DNA of 54,978 bases. It comes from an uncultured Bacteroidales bacterium (GTDB taxonomy: Bacteria > Bacteroidota > Bacteroidia > Bacteroidales > UBA932). Every line of letters starts with the position of its first letter. The stretch's first letter is position 1. The translations under genes were made by a program, and so were the position numbers. The stretch spans positions 1 to 54,978 of the forward strand of contig CAMZCW010000004.1 in the NCBI GenBank assembly GCA_947305045.1, written 5' to 3'. This document shows positions 24,974 through 32,783 of the stretch, piece after piece. The notes under the pieces are model-generated. The model had not been told where the DNA came from and did not search any database. It saw only the letters and a list, made by a program, of their open reading frames with translations.

Positions 24974-26413
24974 ATGGAAAGACTAAACCGCACGTCTGCA
25001 CCGCAGGCAAAACAGTACACCGAGAAGGTGATTCAGTTTGGCGAGGGAAACTTCCTCCGCGCATTCATCGAGTGGATTATCTGGAAGACCAACCAGAAGA
25101 CGGACTTCAACGGTTCCGTAGTGGTTGTCCAGCCCATCGAGAAAGGCATGGTCAGCTGGCTCAACGAGCAGGATGGTCTGTACCACCTGAATCTGCAGGG
25201 CCTGCAGAACGGCCAGCCCGTGGATAGCGTGGACCTGATTGACGTCATCTCCCGCGGCCTGAACCCCTATGAGGACTTTGCCGCCTACCTGGCCCTGGCC
25301 GAGCAGCCGGAAATCCGCTTTGTGATTTCCAACACCACGGAGGCCGGTATCGCCTTTGACCCGGCTTGCAAGCTGGAGGACAAACCCGCCAGCAGCTATC
25401 CCGGCAAGCTCACCCAGCTCCTGTATCACCGCTTCCAGTACTTTAAGGGTGCCAAGGACAAGGGCCTTATCATCTTCCCCTGCGAGCTCATCTTCGAAAA
25501 CGGTAAACACCTGAAAGAGTGCATCCGCCAGTACATCGACCTGTGGAACCTGGGTGCGGAATTCAGCGCCTGGTTCGAGGAAGCCTGCGGCGTGTACAGC
25601 ACCCTGGTGGACCGTATCGTCCCGGGTTATCCGCGCGATACCGCCGCCCAGCTGTGCGAACGTGCCGGTTACGATGACCATCTTCTGGACAAGGCCGAAA
25701 TCTTCCACCTGTGGGTGATCGAGGCTCCCAAGGAGATTGCCGCCGAGTTCCCCGCCGACAAGGCCGGCCTGAACGTGCTCTTCGTCCCGTCCGAGGCTCC
25801 TTATCACGAGAGAAAGGTGACCCTCCTGAATGGCCCGCACACCGTGCTGAGCCCCGTTGGCTACCTGAGCGGCCTGAACACCGTGAAGGAGTGCTGCGAA
25901 GACCCTGAGATTGGCCAGTTTGTGAAGAAGGTGATGTTCGACGAGCTCCTGCCCACCCTGAACCTCCCGAAGGAGGAACTGGTGAAGTTCGCCAATGACG
26001 TCATGGAGCGCTTCCGCAACCCGTTCGTGAAGCACTTTGTCACTTCCATCATGCTCAACAGCTTCCCCAAATTCAAGACCCGCGACCTGCCCGGTCTCAA
26101 GACTTATCTGGAGCGCAAGGGCGAACTGCCGCAGGGCCTGGTACTGGGCCTGGCCGGCATTTGCACCTACTACAAGGGCGGCAAACGCGGCGAGGACGAG
26201 ATTGTCCCGAACGACGACCCCAAGATTATGGAACTCCTGAAGGAACTCTGGGCAACGGGCGATGTCGCCAAGGTGGCCAAGGGTGTTCTTGCCGACGAGT
26301 TTATCTGGGGCGAAGACTTGAACCGGATTCCCGGCCTCACCGAACTTCTCACCAAGGACCTCGCCCTTATCCAGGAAAAAGGCATGCGTGCCGCCGTAAA
26401 ATCTATTCTTTAA
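24974..26413 (+). CDS. uxaB: Tagaturonate reductase (altronate oxidoreductase)
   Basis: A 479-residue mannitol-dehydrogenase-superfamily protein reducing D-tagaturonate to D-altronate with NADH, the step between UxaC and UxaA. The nucleotide-binding start VIQFGEGNFLRAFIEWI (about 17-33) and the catalytic-domain blocks ISNTTEAGIAFDP, FPCELIFENGKHLK, RIVPGYPR and KVTLLNGPHTVLSPVGYLSG are visible; the last contains the K-x4-N-x2-H catalytic pattern of the family. Length is normal. It follows PL1 by 22 bp and precedes exuT, with an R1 element in between. Confidence 0.95.
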   Translation: MERLNRTSAPQAKQYTEKVIQFGEGNFLRAFIEWIIWKTNQKTDFNGSVVVVQPIEKGMVSWLNEQDGLYHLNLQGLQNGQPVDSVDLIDVISRGLNPYEDFAAYLALAEQPEIRFVISNTTEAGIAFDPACKLEDKPASSYPGKLTQLLYHRFQYFKGAKDKGLIIFPCELIFENGKHLKECIRQYIDLWNLGAEFSAWFEEACGVYSTLVDRIVPGYPRDTAAQLCERAGYDDHLLDKAEIFHLWVIEAPKEIAAEFPADKAGLNVLFVPSEAPYHERKVTLLNGPHTVLSPVGYLSGLNTVKECCEDPEIGQFVKKVMFDELLPTLNLPKEELVKFANDVMERFRNPFVKHFVTSIMLNSFPKFKTRDLPGLKTYLERKGELPQGLVLGLAGICTYYKGGKRGEDEIVPNDDPKIMELLKELWATGDVAKVAKGVLADEFIWGEDLNRIPGLTELLTKDLALIQEKGMRAAVKSIL

Positions 26414-26414
26414 T

Positions 26415-26501
26415 GAGATACACTCGCTTCGCCTTCGGCTTCGCTCGGTATGACAGGGCCCTTTCTTGTCATACCGAGGCCCAAAGGGCCGAGCGTATCT
26501 C
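26415..26501. repeat. Complete R1 palindrome between uxaB and exuT
   Basis: GAGATACACTCG ... CTCGGTATGACA, a short spacer, then TGTCATACCGAGGCC ... GAGCGTATCTC: two opposed R1 half-elements of the TACC variant filling the 103-bp intergenic gap. As RNA it would fold into a long stem and might act as a terminator or attenuator-like structure; no T-run follows. Confidence 0.85.
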
Positions 26502-26516
26502 ACATAATAGGATTCT

Positions 26517-27971
26517 ATGAGTACACAGAAAAAATTAATGACCAATTGGCGGTGGTGGATTTGCAGCCTGCTGTTCGTGGCCACTACCGTGAACTACCTG
26601 GACCGTCAGGTGCTCTCCTTGACCTATAAGGAGTTCATTGCACCGGAGTTCCACTGGACCGATGCCGACTACGGCACCATCACCTCGCTGTTCTCCATCT
26701 TCTACGCCATTGCCTGCCTGTTCGCCGGCAAGTTCGTGGACTGGATGGGCACCAAGAAGGGCTACCTAATTGCCATCGGCGTTTGGAGCTTCGGTGCGGT
26801 GCTGCACGCCGGTTGCGGCGTGGCCACCACCTGGTTCGTGGACGGTGTGGATTCCGTGGAGGCCTTGCGTGCCGTTGAGGCAGGTTCCAATATCGCCTTA
26901 ACCATCTCTACGGTAAGTGTTTACCTCTTCCTCCTGTGCCGGGGTATTCTGGCGCTGGGCGAGGCCGGTAACTTCCCGGCGGCCATCAAGACCACGGCCG
27001 AGTACTTCCCCAAGAAGGACCGTGCTTTTGCCACCTCCATCTTCAATGCAGGTGCATCCGTGGGCGCTCTGGCCGCTCCGCTCCTTATCCCGCCGCTCGC
27101 CAAGCACTTTGGCTGGGAAATGGCGTTTATCATCATCGGCGGCCTGGGCTTCATCTGGATGTTCTTCTGGCAGTTCATGTACGACAAGCCGGAAAAGAGC
27201 AAACATGTGAACCAGGAGGAGCTTGCCTATATCCATCAGGACGATGCCGCTGAGGCTGGTGCCGAAAAGGCTCCCGCCGCAGAGGAAAAGTCCATCCCCA
27301 TGCTGCAGTGCTTCCAGTACAAGCAGACCTGGAGCTTCGCCATTGGCAAATTCCTCACCGACGGCGTGTGGTGGTTCTTCCTCTTCTGGGCGCCGGCCTA
27401 CTTCCAGGACCAGTTCAACGCACCGGCCAGCTCGCCGCTGGGACAGGGCCTCATCTTTACCCTGTATGCTATCGTGACGGTGATTTCGCTGTTCGGCGGC
27501 TATCTTCCCAAGCTCTTTGTGGAGAAGAAGGGGATGCACCCCTACAACGGCCGTATGCTGGCTATGCTCATCTTCGCTTTCTTCCCGCTGGTGGCCCTGG
27601 CCGCCCAGCCGCTGGGTGCCATGAGCCCCTGGTGGCCGGCCATCCTCATCGGCCTTGCCGGTGCGGGACACCAGGCCTGGAGCGCCAATATCTTCTCTAC
27701 CGTAGGTGACATGTTCCCCAAGAGCACCATCGCTTCCATTACGGGTATTGGTGCCATGGCGGGCGGTATCGGCTCCATGATTATCCAGAAGGTGGCCGGT
27801 AACCTGTTTACCTATGCCGAGGGCCAGGGCGCCGCTTTCCATTTCATGGGTTTCGAGGGCAAGCCGGCCGGTTACTTCATCATGTTCTGCTTCTGCGGCC
27901 TGGCCTACCTGCTGGCGTGGATCCTGATGAAGTCCCTGGTTCCCAAGTATAAACCTGTAGAGGTGAAGTAG
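26517..27971 (+). CDS. exuT: MFS hexuronate transporter (ExuT-like)
   Basis: A 484-residue inner-membrane transporter of the major facilitator superfamily, anion:cation symporter group. NYLDRQVLSLTYKEF near residue 22, the Asp-Trp-Met-Gly-Thr-Lys loop between helices 2 and 3 (FVDWMGTKKGY) and about 12 hydrophobic segments are visible. A long cytoplasmic loop near residues 215-260 is Glu/Ala-rich. Placed with uxaABC, it most likely imports galacturonate or glucuronate released in the periplasm. Specificity within hexuronates or hexonates cannot be read from sequence. Confidence 0.9.
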   Translation: MSTQKKLMTNWRWWICSLLFVATTVNYLDRQVLSLTYKEFIAPEFHWTDADYGTITSLFSIFYAIACLFAGKFVDWMGTKKGYLIAIGVWSFGAVLHAGCGVATTWFVDGVDSVEALRAVEAGSNIALTISTVSVYLFLLCRGILALGEAGNFPAAIKTTAEYFPKKDRAFATSIFNAGASVGALAAPLLIPPLAKHFGWEMAFIIIGGLGFIWMFFWQFMYDKPEKSKHVNQEELAYIHQDDAAEAGAEKAPAAEEKSIPMLQCFQYKQTWSFAIGKFLTDGVWWFFLFWAPAYFQDQFNAPASSPLGQGLIFTLYAIVTVISLFGGYLPKLFVEKKGMHPYNGRMLAMLIFAFFPLVALAAQPLGAMSPWWPAILIGLAGAGHQAWSANIFSTVGDMFPKSTIASITGIGAMAGGIGSMIIQKVAGNLFTYAEGQGAAFHFMGFEGKPAGYFIMFCFCGLAYLLAWILMKSLVPKYKPVEVK

Positions 27972-27973
27972 TC

Positions 27974-28024
27974 GTCATTTCGAGCGAATTATTATTGTCA
28001 TTTCGAGCGAAGTCGAGAAATCTC
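27974..28024 (+). repeat. R1 half-elements directly abutting the CE8 start codon
   Basis: One truncated copy (GTCATTTCGAGCGAA) and one full half-element (TGTCATTTCGAGCGAAGTCG continuing to AGAAATCTC) fill the gap after exuT; the last base of the repeat is directly followed by the ATG of the CE8 gene. The repeat therefore forms the whole leader and supplies any translation-initiation context. Confidence 0.85.
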
Positions 28025-29821
28025 ATGAAGAAAATATTATTTGTACTCATTGCTCCTCTGGCCGTGCTTGCGTGCGGCCAGAAGGACACTCCTTCTCCGA
28101 GCGGGGGAGATCCCCAGCCTTCTACCGGCCTTGCCAAACCCACCAACGTGAAAATGGTAGAGGCCACGGAAACCACGCTCTCCTTTAGCTGGGATGCCGT
28201 CTCCGGTGCTGAATCCTACAGTTACAAGCTTACCGCCACCGGCGAAAAGACGGTAGCGGCTACGGTGGCTGCGACTTCGGTGAAAGTGGAAGGTCTGAAG
28301 GCTGCTACCGAGTACAACTTCCAGGTACTGGCAATGGCCGGGGACAAAAAGTCCCTGTACAGCAATGCGGTAAAGGCCAAAACCGCCGGTGGTACTGTGG
28401 ATCCGGGCGATGAACCCGGCGAACTGCCAACCATCTGCGTGGACCAGCCGCTGGTGTTCACCCTGAATACAACGCCTAAGCTGGGCACCTCCGGCCTTAT
28501 CCAGGTGTTTGATGCCAATGACAAGCTGGTGGACAAGATTGACATGGCCGATATGGCCAAGATGACGGTCCTGTCCGATGGAACCATGGTCCCCAAGGAG
28601 CAGATTGGCGAGGAACGAACCATCAATGAGGTGCATTATTCTGCTACTACTATCCACACGTTCCTGGATGTACTGCACAGCACCCGCTATCGTGCAGTTC
28701 CTTATACGCCCATCCGTGTATCCGGTAAGGACGTGATTATCAAGTTGCATAACGAGGCGCTTGCTTTTGGCGGCACCTATTATGTAACGGTGGACGAGTC
28801 CGTGTTCGGTCTGGCGGTGAAGAAGGGCGACAACGCTTTTGCCGTGAAGGCCAAACCTTCCGGCAATACGCTGTCTGTGGATCCGGATGGGGATGCCGAT
28901 TTTTGCACGCTGCAAGGTGCGCTGAGCTATGCCACCACGCTGGGCAAGGATACGGCGGTGACCATCGAACTGGGCAATGGAACGTATCAGGAACTGCTGT
29001 ACGTGCGTGACAAAAACAACCTCACCATCAAGGGAGCCTCCCGCGAGGGAACCGTGATAGCCTATCCCAATAATGAGAGATATTGCTATGGTTCTGGTGG
29101 CTCCACTACGAGCAAACCTGGGGTTGGCAGTGCCATGACTAAATCCGGCGGCCGCGGCCTGTTCCTGGTGGAGAGCTGCAACAACCTGGTTCTTGAGGAC
29201 TTAACCATCGAGAACACCTTCTGTGCCGATGACCACAAAGGCCAGGCGGAGACCATCTATTATAATGCCGATGGCAAGCGCCTCACCATAGAGAACTGCT
29301 CCCTCCTTTCCTGGCAGGACACCTTCCTGTGCAAGGGCGAGGTCTGGGTACATAACTCCCTGATTGCCGGCCATGTGGACTACATCTGGGGCTATCCCAA
29401 GGCGTGCCTGTTCGAGGACTGCGAGATTCGTTCCCGCGCCGGCGGATACATTGTCCAGGCCCGTGTGAACAATGCTACGGACAAGGGCTTCGTGTTCCTG
29501 AACTGCAAGCTTACAGCTGATGCCGGCGTGACCAGTGGCTCCATGTACCTGGCCCGCAGTGGGGGAGACACCTCCAAGTACGATAACGTCACGTTTATCA
29601 ATTGCGAGATGAGTTCTGTCATTGCTCCTGTGGGCTGGTTCGGTCCTACGGTGAATTCCAACGCCAAGGCTCCCACGCCGCTGGAGCCCACGGCCGTGAG
29701 CGGTTGGAAGGAGTACGGCACCACCGGTGTCTCCACCGGCAGTCGCAACAGCTATGGCCGTATCCTCACCGCTGCCGAGGCGGAGCCTTTCTCCTCCAAG
29801 CAGGCCGTCCTGGGCTGGTAA
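28025..29821 (+). CDS. CE8 pectin methylesterase lipoprotein with FN3 and intermediate beta domain
   Basis: A 598-residue lipoprotein (lipobox VLACG). An FN3-like domain (about 38-125; TNVKMVEATETTLSFSWD) and an all-beta region of about 150 residues (CVDQPLVFTLNTTPKLG...) precede the CE8 beta-helix (about 285-590). CE8 blocks are GNGTYQELLYVRD, GQAETIYYN, SWQDTFLCKGEVW (catalytic Asp), GHVDYIWGYP (nucleophile Asp) and YLARSGGD in the place of LGRPW. The start at 28025 is preferred over an in-frame ATG at 27995 because the extra ten residues are translation of the R1 repeat. The altered LGRPW block may shift specificity; the fold assignment is firm. Confidence 0.88.
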   Translation: MKKILFVLIAPLAVLACGQKDTPSPSGGDPQPSTGLAKPTNVKMVEATETTLSFSWDAVSGAESYSYKLTATGEKTVAATVAATSVKVEGLKAATEYNFQVLAMAGDKKSLYSNAVKAKTAGGTVDPGDEPGELPTICVDQPLVFTLNTTPKLGTSGLIQVFDANDKLVDKIDMADMAKMTVLSDGTMVPKEQIGEERTINEVHYSATTIHTFLDVLHSTRYRAVPYTPIRVSGKDVIIKLHNEALAFGGTYYVTVDESVFGLAVKKGDNAFAVKAKPSGNTLSVDPDGDADFCTLQGALSYATTLGKDTAVTIELGNGTYQELLYVRDKNNLTIKGASREGTVIAYPNNERYCYGSGGSTTSKPGVGSAMTKSGGRGLFLVESCNNLVLEDLTIENTFCADDHKGQAETIYYNADGKRLTIENCSLLSWQDTFLCKGEVWVHNSLIAGHVDYIWGYPKACLFEDCEIRSRAGGYIVQARVNNATDKGFVFLNCKLTADAGVTSGSMYLARSGGDTSKYDNVTFINCEMSSVIAPVGWFGPTVNSNAKAPTPLEPTAVSGWKEYGTTGVSTGSRNSYGRILTAAEAEPFSSKQAVLGW

Positions 29822-29880
29822 CCCTGTTTTGCCCCGCTCTTACGTGGCAATCAATTTGCTGATAATCAGCTAATTACTGT

Positions 29881-29913
29881 ATAATCCTCGTTCGAATTTT
29901 GAACGAGGATTAT
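29881..29913. terminator. Hairpin between convergent CE8 and recombinase genes
   Basis: ATAATCCTCGTTC (29881-29893) and GAACGAGGATTAT (29901-29913) are perfect 13-bp arms around a 7-nt loop. It lies between two converging genes, so a bidirectional terminator is likely, although there is no long T-run; a recombination or binding site for the adjacent recombinase is an alternative. The 166-bp gap holds nothing else recognisable. Confidence 0.6.
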
Positions 29914-29987
29914 TGTATAACACGCTGTGACTCAGTAGCTTAGCTGTCACGGGAGGCCCGGGACTTTTGCGTTGATAGCAAGTGAGC

Positions 29988-30812
29988 CTACCGGAGGGAG
30001 CGGAACATCTTTTCAATGACGCGGCGCTTCTGTACCGTGCCGGGATGGACGTAGAGGTCCAGGGTGGTGGAAATGGAGGCGTGACCCAGGATGGCCGATA
30101 CGGTTTTGTAGTCGCACTTGCCCTCGATGCAGCGGGTGGCAAAACTGTGCCGGAGGGCATGGAAGCGCACCTTGGGGATGCCCAGAACAGCCAGCAGGCG
30201 ATAGAAATACGCACGGAGGTAGCGTGGCTCCAACGGCTCCGGGCTGCCGGTGACCACATAGTGGCCGGGTTTGGCGGCTTTCTTGCTGGGACGCAGCAGT
30301 TCCTGGATTTCCCGCGAGAGGGGAATGTCCCGCAGGGAGGTGGCGGTTTTGGGGAGGCCCACCTCCATCCAGTCGGCCTTGATTTCCCCGTCCCTGATCC
30401 AGATGTGCTGCACCGTGCGGCGGATATGGACCACTCCGGTCCGAAGGTCGATGTCGCCCCACTGCAGGCCGCATACCTCACCGATGCGAAGGCCGCTGTT
30501 CAGGCAAATGAGAACCCCCACGTTCCGGGGTGAGAGATGCGTTTCCAGGAACCGCTGCAGCAGCATACAGTGGTGTTTTGTGAGTACCTGCAGGGAGTCG
30601 CGGATGGTTTTGACACTGAGCCCTTTTCCCAGCTCCGCGTTTACATAGGCCTGGACGTTTTGCTCGCTCAAACCGGCGGGAGGAATGGGGTTGAAGTAGG
30701 GGACAAGGTGGCTGTTGATGAGGGTGTTGTACGTGGCGTACGTGGCGGGTTTTACCCACGGGCGTTTGTCGGCCTTCCAGGCTGTGCAAACGGTGAAAAA
30801 TGTGTTGTTCAT
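29988..30812 (-). CDS. Compact tyrosine recombinase/integrase
   Basis: A 274-residue site-specific recombinase. All catalytic residues are present: Arg109 (SGLRIGEVCGLQW), Lys155 (LPKT), His218 and Arg221 (HALRHSFA), His244 (LGHAS) and the nucleophile Tyr254 (LDLYVHP). The N-terminal SAM-like/core-binding domain is shortened: TIRDSLQ is followed directly by VLTKHHCMLLQRFLETH, where phage-type integrases usually have about 40 more residues (the second pair of helices) before the VLT catalytic-domain start. It is transcribed away from the peptide-lipoprotein pair, with dyads upstream. No att site or companion excisionase was identified. It probably acts on a local site; target unknown. Confidence 0.9.
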   Translation of the reverse strand: MNNTFFTVCTAWKADKRPWVKPATYATYNTLINSHLVPYFNPIPPAGLSEQNVQAYVNAELGKGLSVKTIRDSLQVLTKHHCMLLQRFLETHLSPRNVGVLICLNSGLRIGEVCGLQWGDIDLRTGVVHIRRTVQHIWIRDGEIKADWMEVGLPKTATSLRDIPLSREIQELLRPSKKAAKPGHYVVTGSPEPLEPRYLRAYFYRLLAVLGIPKVRFHALRHSFATRCIEGKCDYKTVSAILGHASISTTLDLYVHPGTVQKRRVIEKMFRSLR

Positions 30813-30817
30813 AGGTT

Positions 30818-30867
30818 GTAATTATTTGGGTTATTACCGAGTTGCTGGAAATATTGCACCAAATAAT
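30818..30867. promoter_or_regulatory. Dyad elements upstream of the recombinase
   Basis: ATTATTTGG (30821-30829) and CCAAATAAT (30859-30867) are perfect 9-bp inverted repeats separated by 29 bp; nested within is GTAAT...ATTAC (30818-30836). They sit just upstream of the recombinase start and could be its operator or core/arm binding sites. Function inferred only from position. Confidence 0.35.
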
Positions 30868-30902
30868 AATTTCTGTTACAATTCGCACTTTATTATGTTA
30901 CA

Positions 30903-30942
30903 CACGCGACTTACCCGCGTGCGTATTGTTTTCTACCTTTGC
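30903..30942 (+). promoter_or_regulatory. Promoter with overlapping dyad for the peptide-lipoprotein unit
   Basis: TACCTTTGC (30934-30942) is a perfect -7 box. The -33 region is covered by CACGCG (30903-30908) and CGCGTG (30916-30921), an inverted repeat with a 7-bp spacer. This gives a regulated promoter about 28 bp upstream of the first short ORF. Confidence 0.6.
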
Positions 30943-30969
30943 GACCACAAACACGTAATGGTTACACTT

Positions 30970-31131
30970 ATGGAAAGAAAAAAGCTTAGCTATCTTTGCC
31001 CGCAGGTCGACGTTATTGCCCTGGGTGCAAGGGAATTTATCTGCCAGTCCAGCACGGATGTCAATCTTGGCTCGGAGAATATCGTGAATGATATGGGGTT
31101 AATCGACCTTGGTTGGGAAAATCTCCTTTAA
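30970..31131 (+). CDS. Short peptide of unknown function, unit 1
   Basis: 53 residues, no signal peptide. The pattern Y-L-x-P-x-V-x-x-[IV], then an aromatic plus I-C-x-S, then an acidic, Leu/Gly-rich tail, is shared with the 40-residue ORF at 32648. Short proteins with this general form (basic start, YxxPxxE/Vxx, small-residue-rich end) are frequent next to surface-protein genes in Bacteroidota; this is recollection, not a database result. It lies directly downstream of a consensus promoter, and its stop precedes the lipoprotein ATG by 14 bp, so both are on one mRNA. An alternative start is at 30958 (MVTL). Role unknown; a leader, chaperone-like or signalling peptide are all possible. Confidence 0.6.
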   Translation: MERKKLSYLCPQVDVIALGAREFICQSSTDVNLGSENIVNDMGLIDLGWENLL

Positions 31132-31145
31132 AAATGCATGAGAAT

Positions 31146-32615
31146 ATGAAAAAGTTTTATGTGTTGGCTGCAGCAAGCGCCTTCGTTATTTTCTCCTGCT
31201 CCAAGGAGACCCGGATGCAGGAAACCATTTCCGGAGAAAAAGTGACTTATCAGGTGGTGATTGCCGATGAAACCAAGGCTCAGTTGGTCGATGGCTCTGA
31301 CGCAGAACATATCACCCTCAAATGGAAGGAAGGTGACAAACTGGCCTTCCAGTTCAGTGACGACAGTGTCCAGGAAGGGACCGTTTCCCTGAGCGGAAGC
31401 GAGGCCCACGTCTCTGTGGTGGTCCCGTCCGGAGAAACCCTCACGGACTGCTGGTTCCCGTATTCGGATACCAAACCCACGGCCATTCCGGCCAATCAGA
31501 GTGCCTCTACCATCAGTTTCCCTCTGGTGAAGAGCGACATTACCGGCAACACCGTAACCCTGTTGGCCCTGGTGGAGGATTGGAGCATTGTCCGCGTTGC
31601 CCTGAAGAAGGGGAGCGTGGGAGAAGCCCGCACGCTCAAGTATGTCAAGATCAAGAATAACAACGGTTCCGCCAAACCGGACCTTATCCAGATGAACACA
31701 ACGGCAACGCTTACCGACGAGGTTCAGTATTTCGACTTCGTCGTACCTGCAGCCGAGTGTAAGCCGCTGGAGATTATCGTAGGGGATTCCAATGGCCTGG
31801 AATACCGTCGTAAACTGGCTGCCAACGTGACCCTTGCCAAGGAGAAAACTTATCGGCTCCCGGTCATTGCCGATGTGGACGATTCCGGTCGATACACCTG
31901 GATTTTCAAGGGCGAAAACGGCCCTGTGGGCAGTGAGTTGGCTAACAATGCTCCGTTCACTTATTGGTTCCCGTTCTATGCAAGTGCTGCCAATTTCGGT
32001 GACATCACCCGTGGTGCAGAATACTGGACCGAGGCCCCCAACGTAGCCAGCAGCAAGAACAACTTCTATTTTGCCATCACGGCAAATATCAGTGGCCAGG
32101 GCAGATCGTCCTCCGAATGGGGCTCCGTTGCAGAATCCAAGACCACCATCAACGGCGCAGCCAATCAGGTGATGCGTTTCCCTATTCACACCGGCAACTA
32201 TCCCATCCTGGGTTTCAAGGTCACCAAACTTGATCTCCTTGGAACCGGTATGAAGGTACGTCTGGACGTCAATTCCACCCAGGATACCAGCTCCCCCGGA
32301 ACCAATACCTATGTGGGCCGATACATGCCTGTGCGCTATACTGGCGCGGCTGAAAACCGCCACCAGATGCTGAACGAGGACGGCGAGGCCGGTACAGGGG
32401 TGTACTATATCGACTTGTCTGCCAGCAATGTCCAGTTCAAGAATGGGACTACTGAATCCAACGAAACTCTGCCCAATACGCGCACGCTGCACTTCACTAC
32501 CTTCAACCTGCAGTTCCGCGACATTGTCCCGGGTTCCGCCGGCACCATGGACATCTACTGGATTGGCTTCTTCAACTCCAAGAAGGAACTGGAAACCTTC
32601 GCCGCGGCCCACTGA
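31146..32615 (+). CDS. Surface lipoprotein of unknown function, paralog 1
   Basis: 489 residues with lipobox VIFSC. The N-terminal half (about 25-245) is all-beta with a WKEGDKLAFQF block, reminiscent of fimbrillin-like or surface-lipoprotein N-domains of Bacteroidota. The C-terminal half (about 250-489; YTWIFKGENGP ... MDIYWIGFFNSKKELETF) resembles the carbohydrate-binding-like modules of the glycan-binding protein at 42928: both share a YPI-[IL] strand, a Leu-Asp-x-[NT]-[ST] strand, a YDLS/IDLSA strand and a terminal FFxSxxELxxFxA helix. I chose the start at 31146, immediately before the hydrophobic signal. Its C-terminal half is nearly identical in DNA to paralog 2. Probably glycan-binding at the surface (inference). 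Confidence 0.7.
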   Translation: MKKFYVLAAASAFVIFSCSKETRMQETISGEKVTYQVVIADETKAQLVDGSDAEHITLKWKEGDKLAFQFSDDSVQEGTVSLSGSEAHVSVVVPSGETLTDCWFPYSDTKPTAIPANQSASTISFPLVKSDITGNTVTLLALVEDWSIVRVALKKGSVGEARTLKYVKIKNNNGSAKPDLIQMNTTATLTDEVQYFDFVVPAAECKPLEIIVGDSNGLEYRRKLAANVTLAKEKTYRLPVIADVDDSGRYTWIFKGENGPVGSELANNAPFTYWFPFYASAANFGDITRGAEYWTEAPNVASSKNNFYFAITANISGQGRSSSEWGSVAESKTTINGAANQVMRFPIHTGNYPILGFKVTKLDLLGTGMKVRLDVNSTQDTSSPGTNTYVGRYMPVRYTGAAENRHQMLNEDGEAGTGVYYIDLSASNVQFKNGTTESNETLPNTRTLHFTTFNLQFRDIVPGSAGTMDIYWIGFFNSKKELETFAAAH

Positions 32616-32647
32616 TTCCGATAACTAATGCAACACATAAGTACGCT

Positions 32648-32770
32648 ATGAAAAAACAAAACTATTTAGTGCCCGAGGTAGAGGCTGTGGAGTTCCGGGC
32701 CGAGAATATGATCTGCACATCAGAGATAGTGCAGTTGGGCTTGACCGTTGAAGATGAAGACGAATGGTAA
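32648..32770 (+). CDS. Short peptide of unknown function, unit 2
   Basis: 40 residues: MKKQNYLVPEVEAVEFRAEN, then MICTSEIVQLGL and a very acidic end. It shares the Y-L-x-P-x-V and M/F-I-C-x-S pattern with the ORF at 30970 and holds the same position before the second lipoprotein, whose start at 32784 is 13 bp downstream. The conserved placement in two tandem units is the main support that it is translated. No signal peptide or known domain. Confidence 0.55.
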   Translation: MKKQNYLVPEVEAVEFRAENMICTSEIVQLGLTVEDEDEW

Positions 32771-32783
32771 TAGAAGGAGGAGT

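Noticed and set aside
27995..28024. Upstream in-frame start for the second CE8 (MSFRAKSRNL extension)
   Set aside because: The ten codons are pure R1 repeat sequence, and the lipoprotein signal begins at the ATG at 28025.
29881..29913. Perfect hairpin as attachment site of the recombinase
   Set aside because: No second copy or duplicated core was found in the window; a terminator between convergent genes is simpler.
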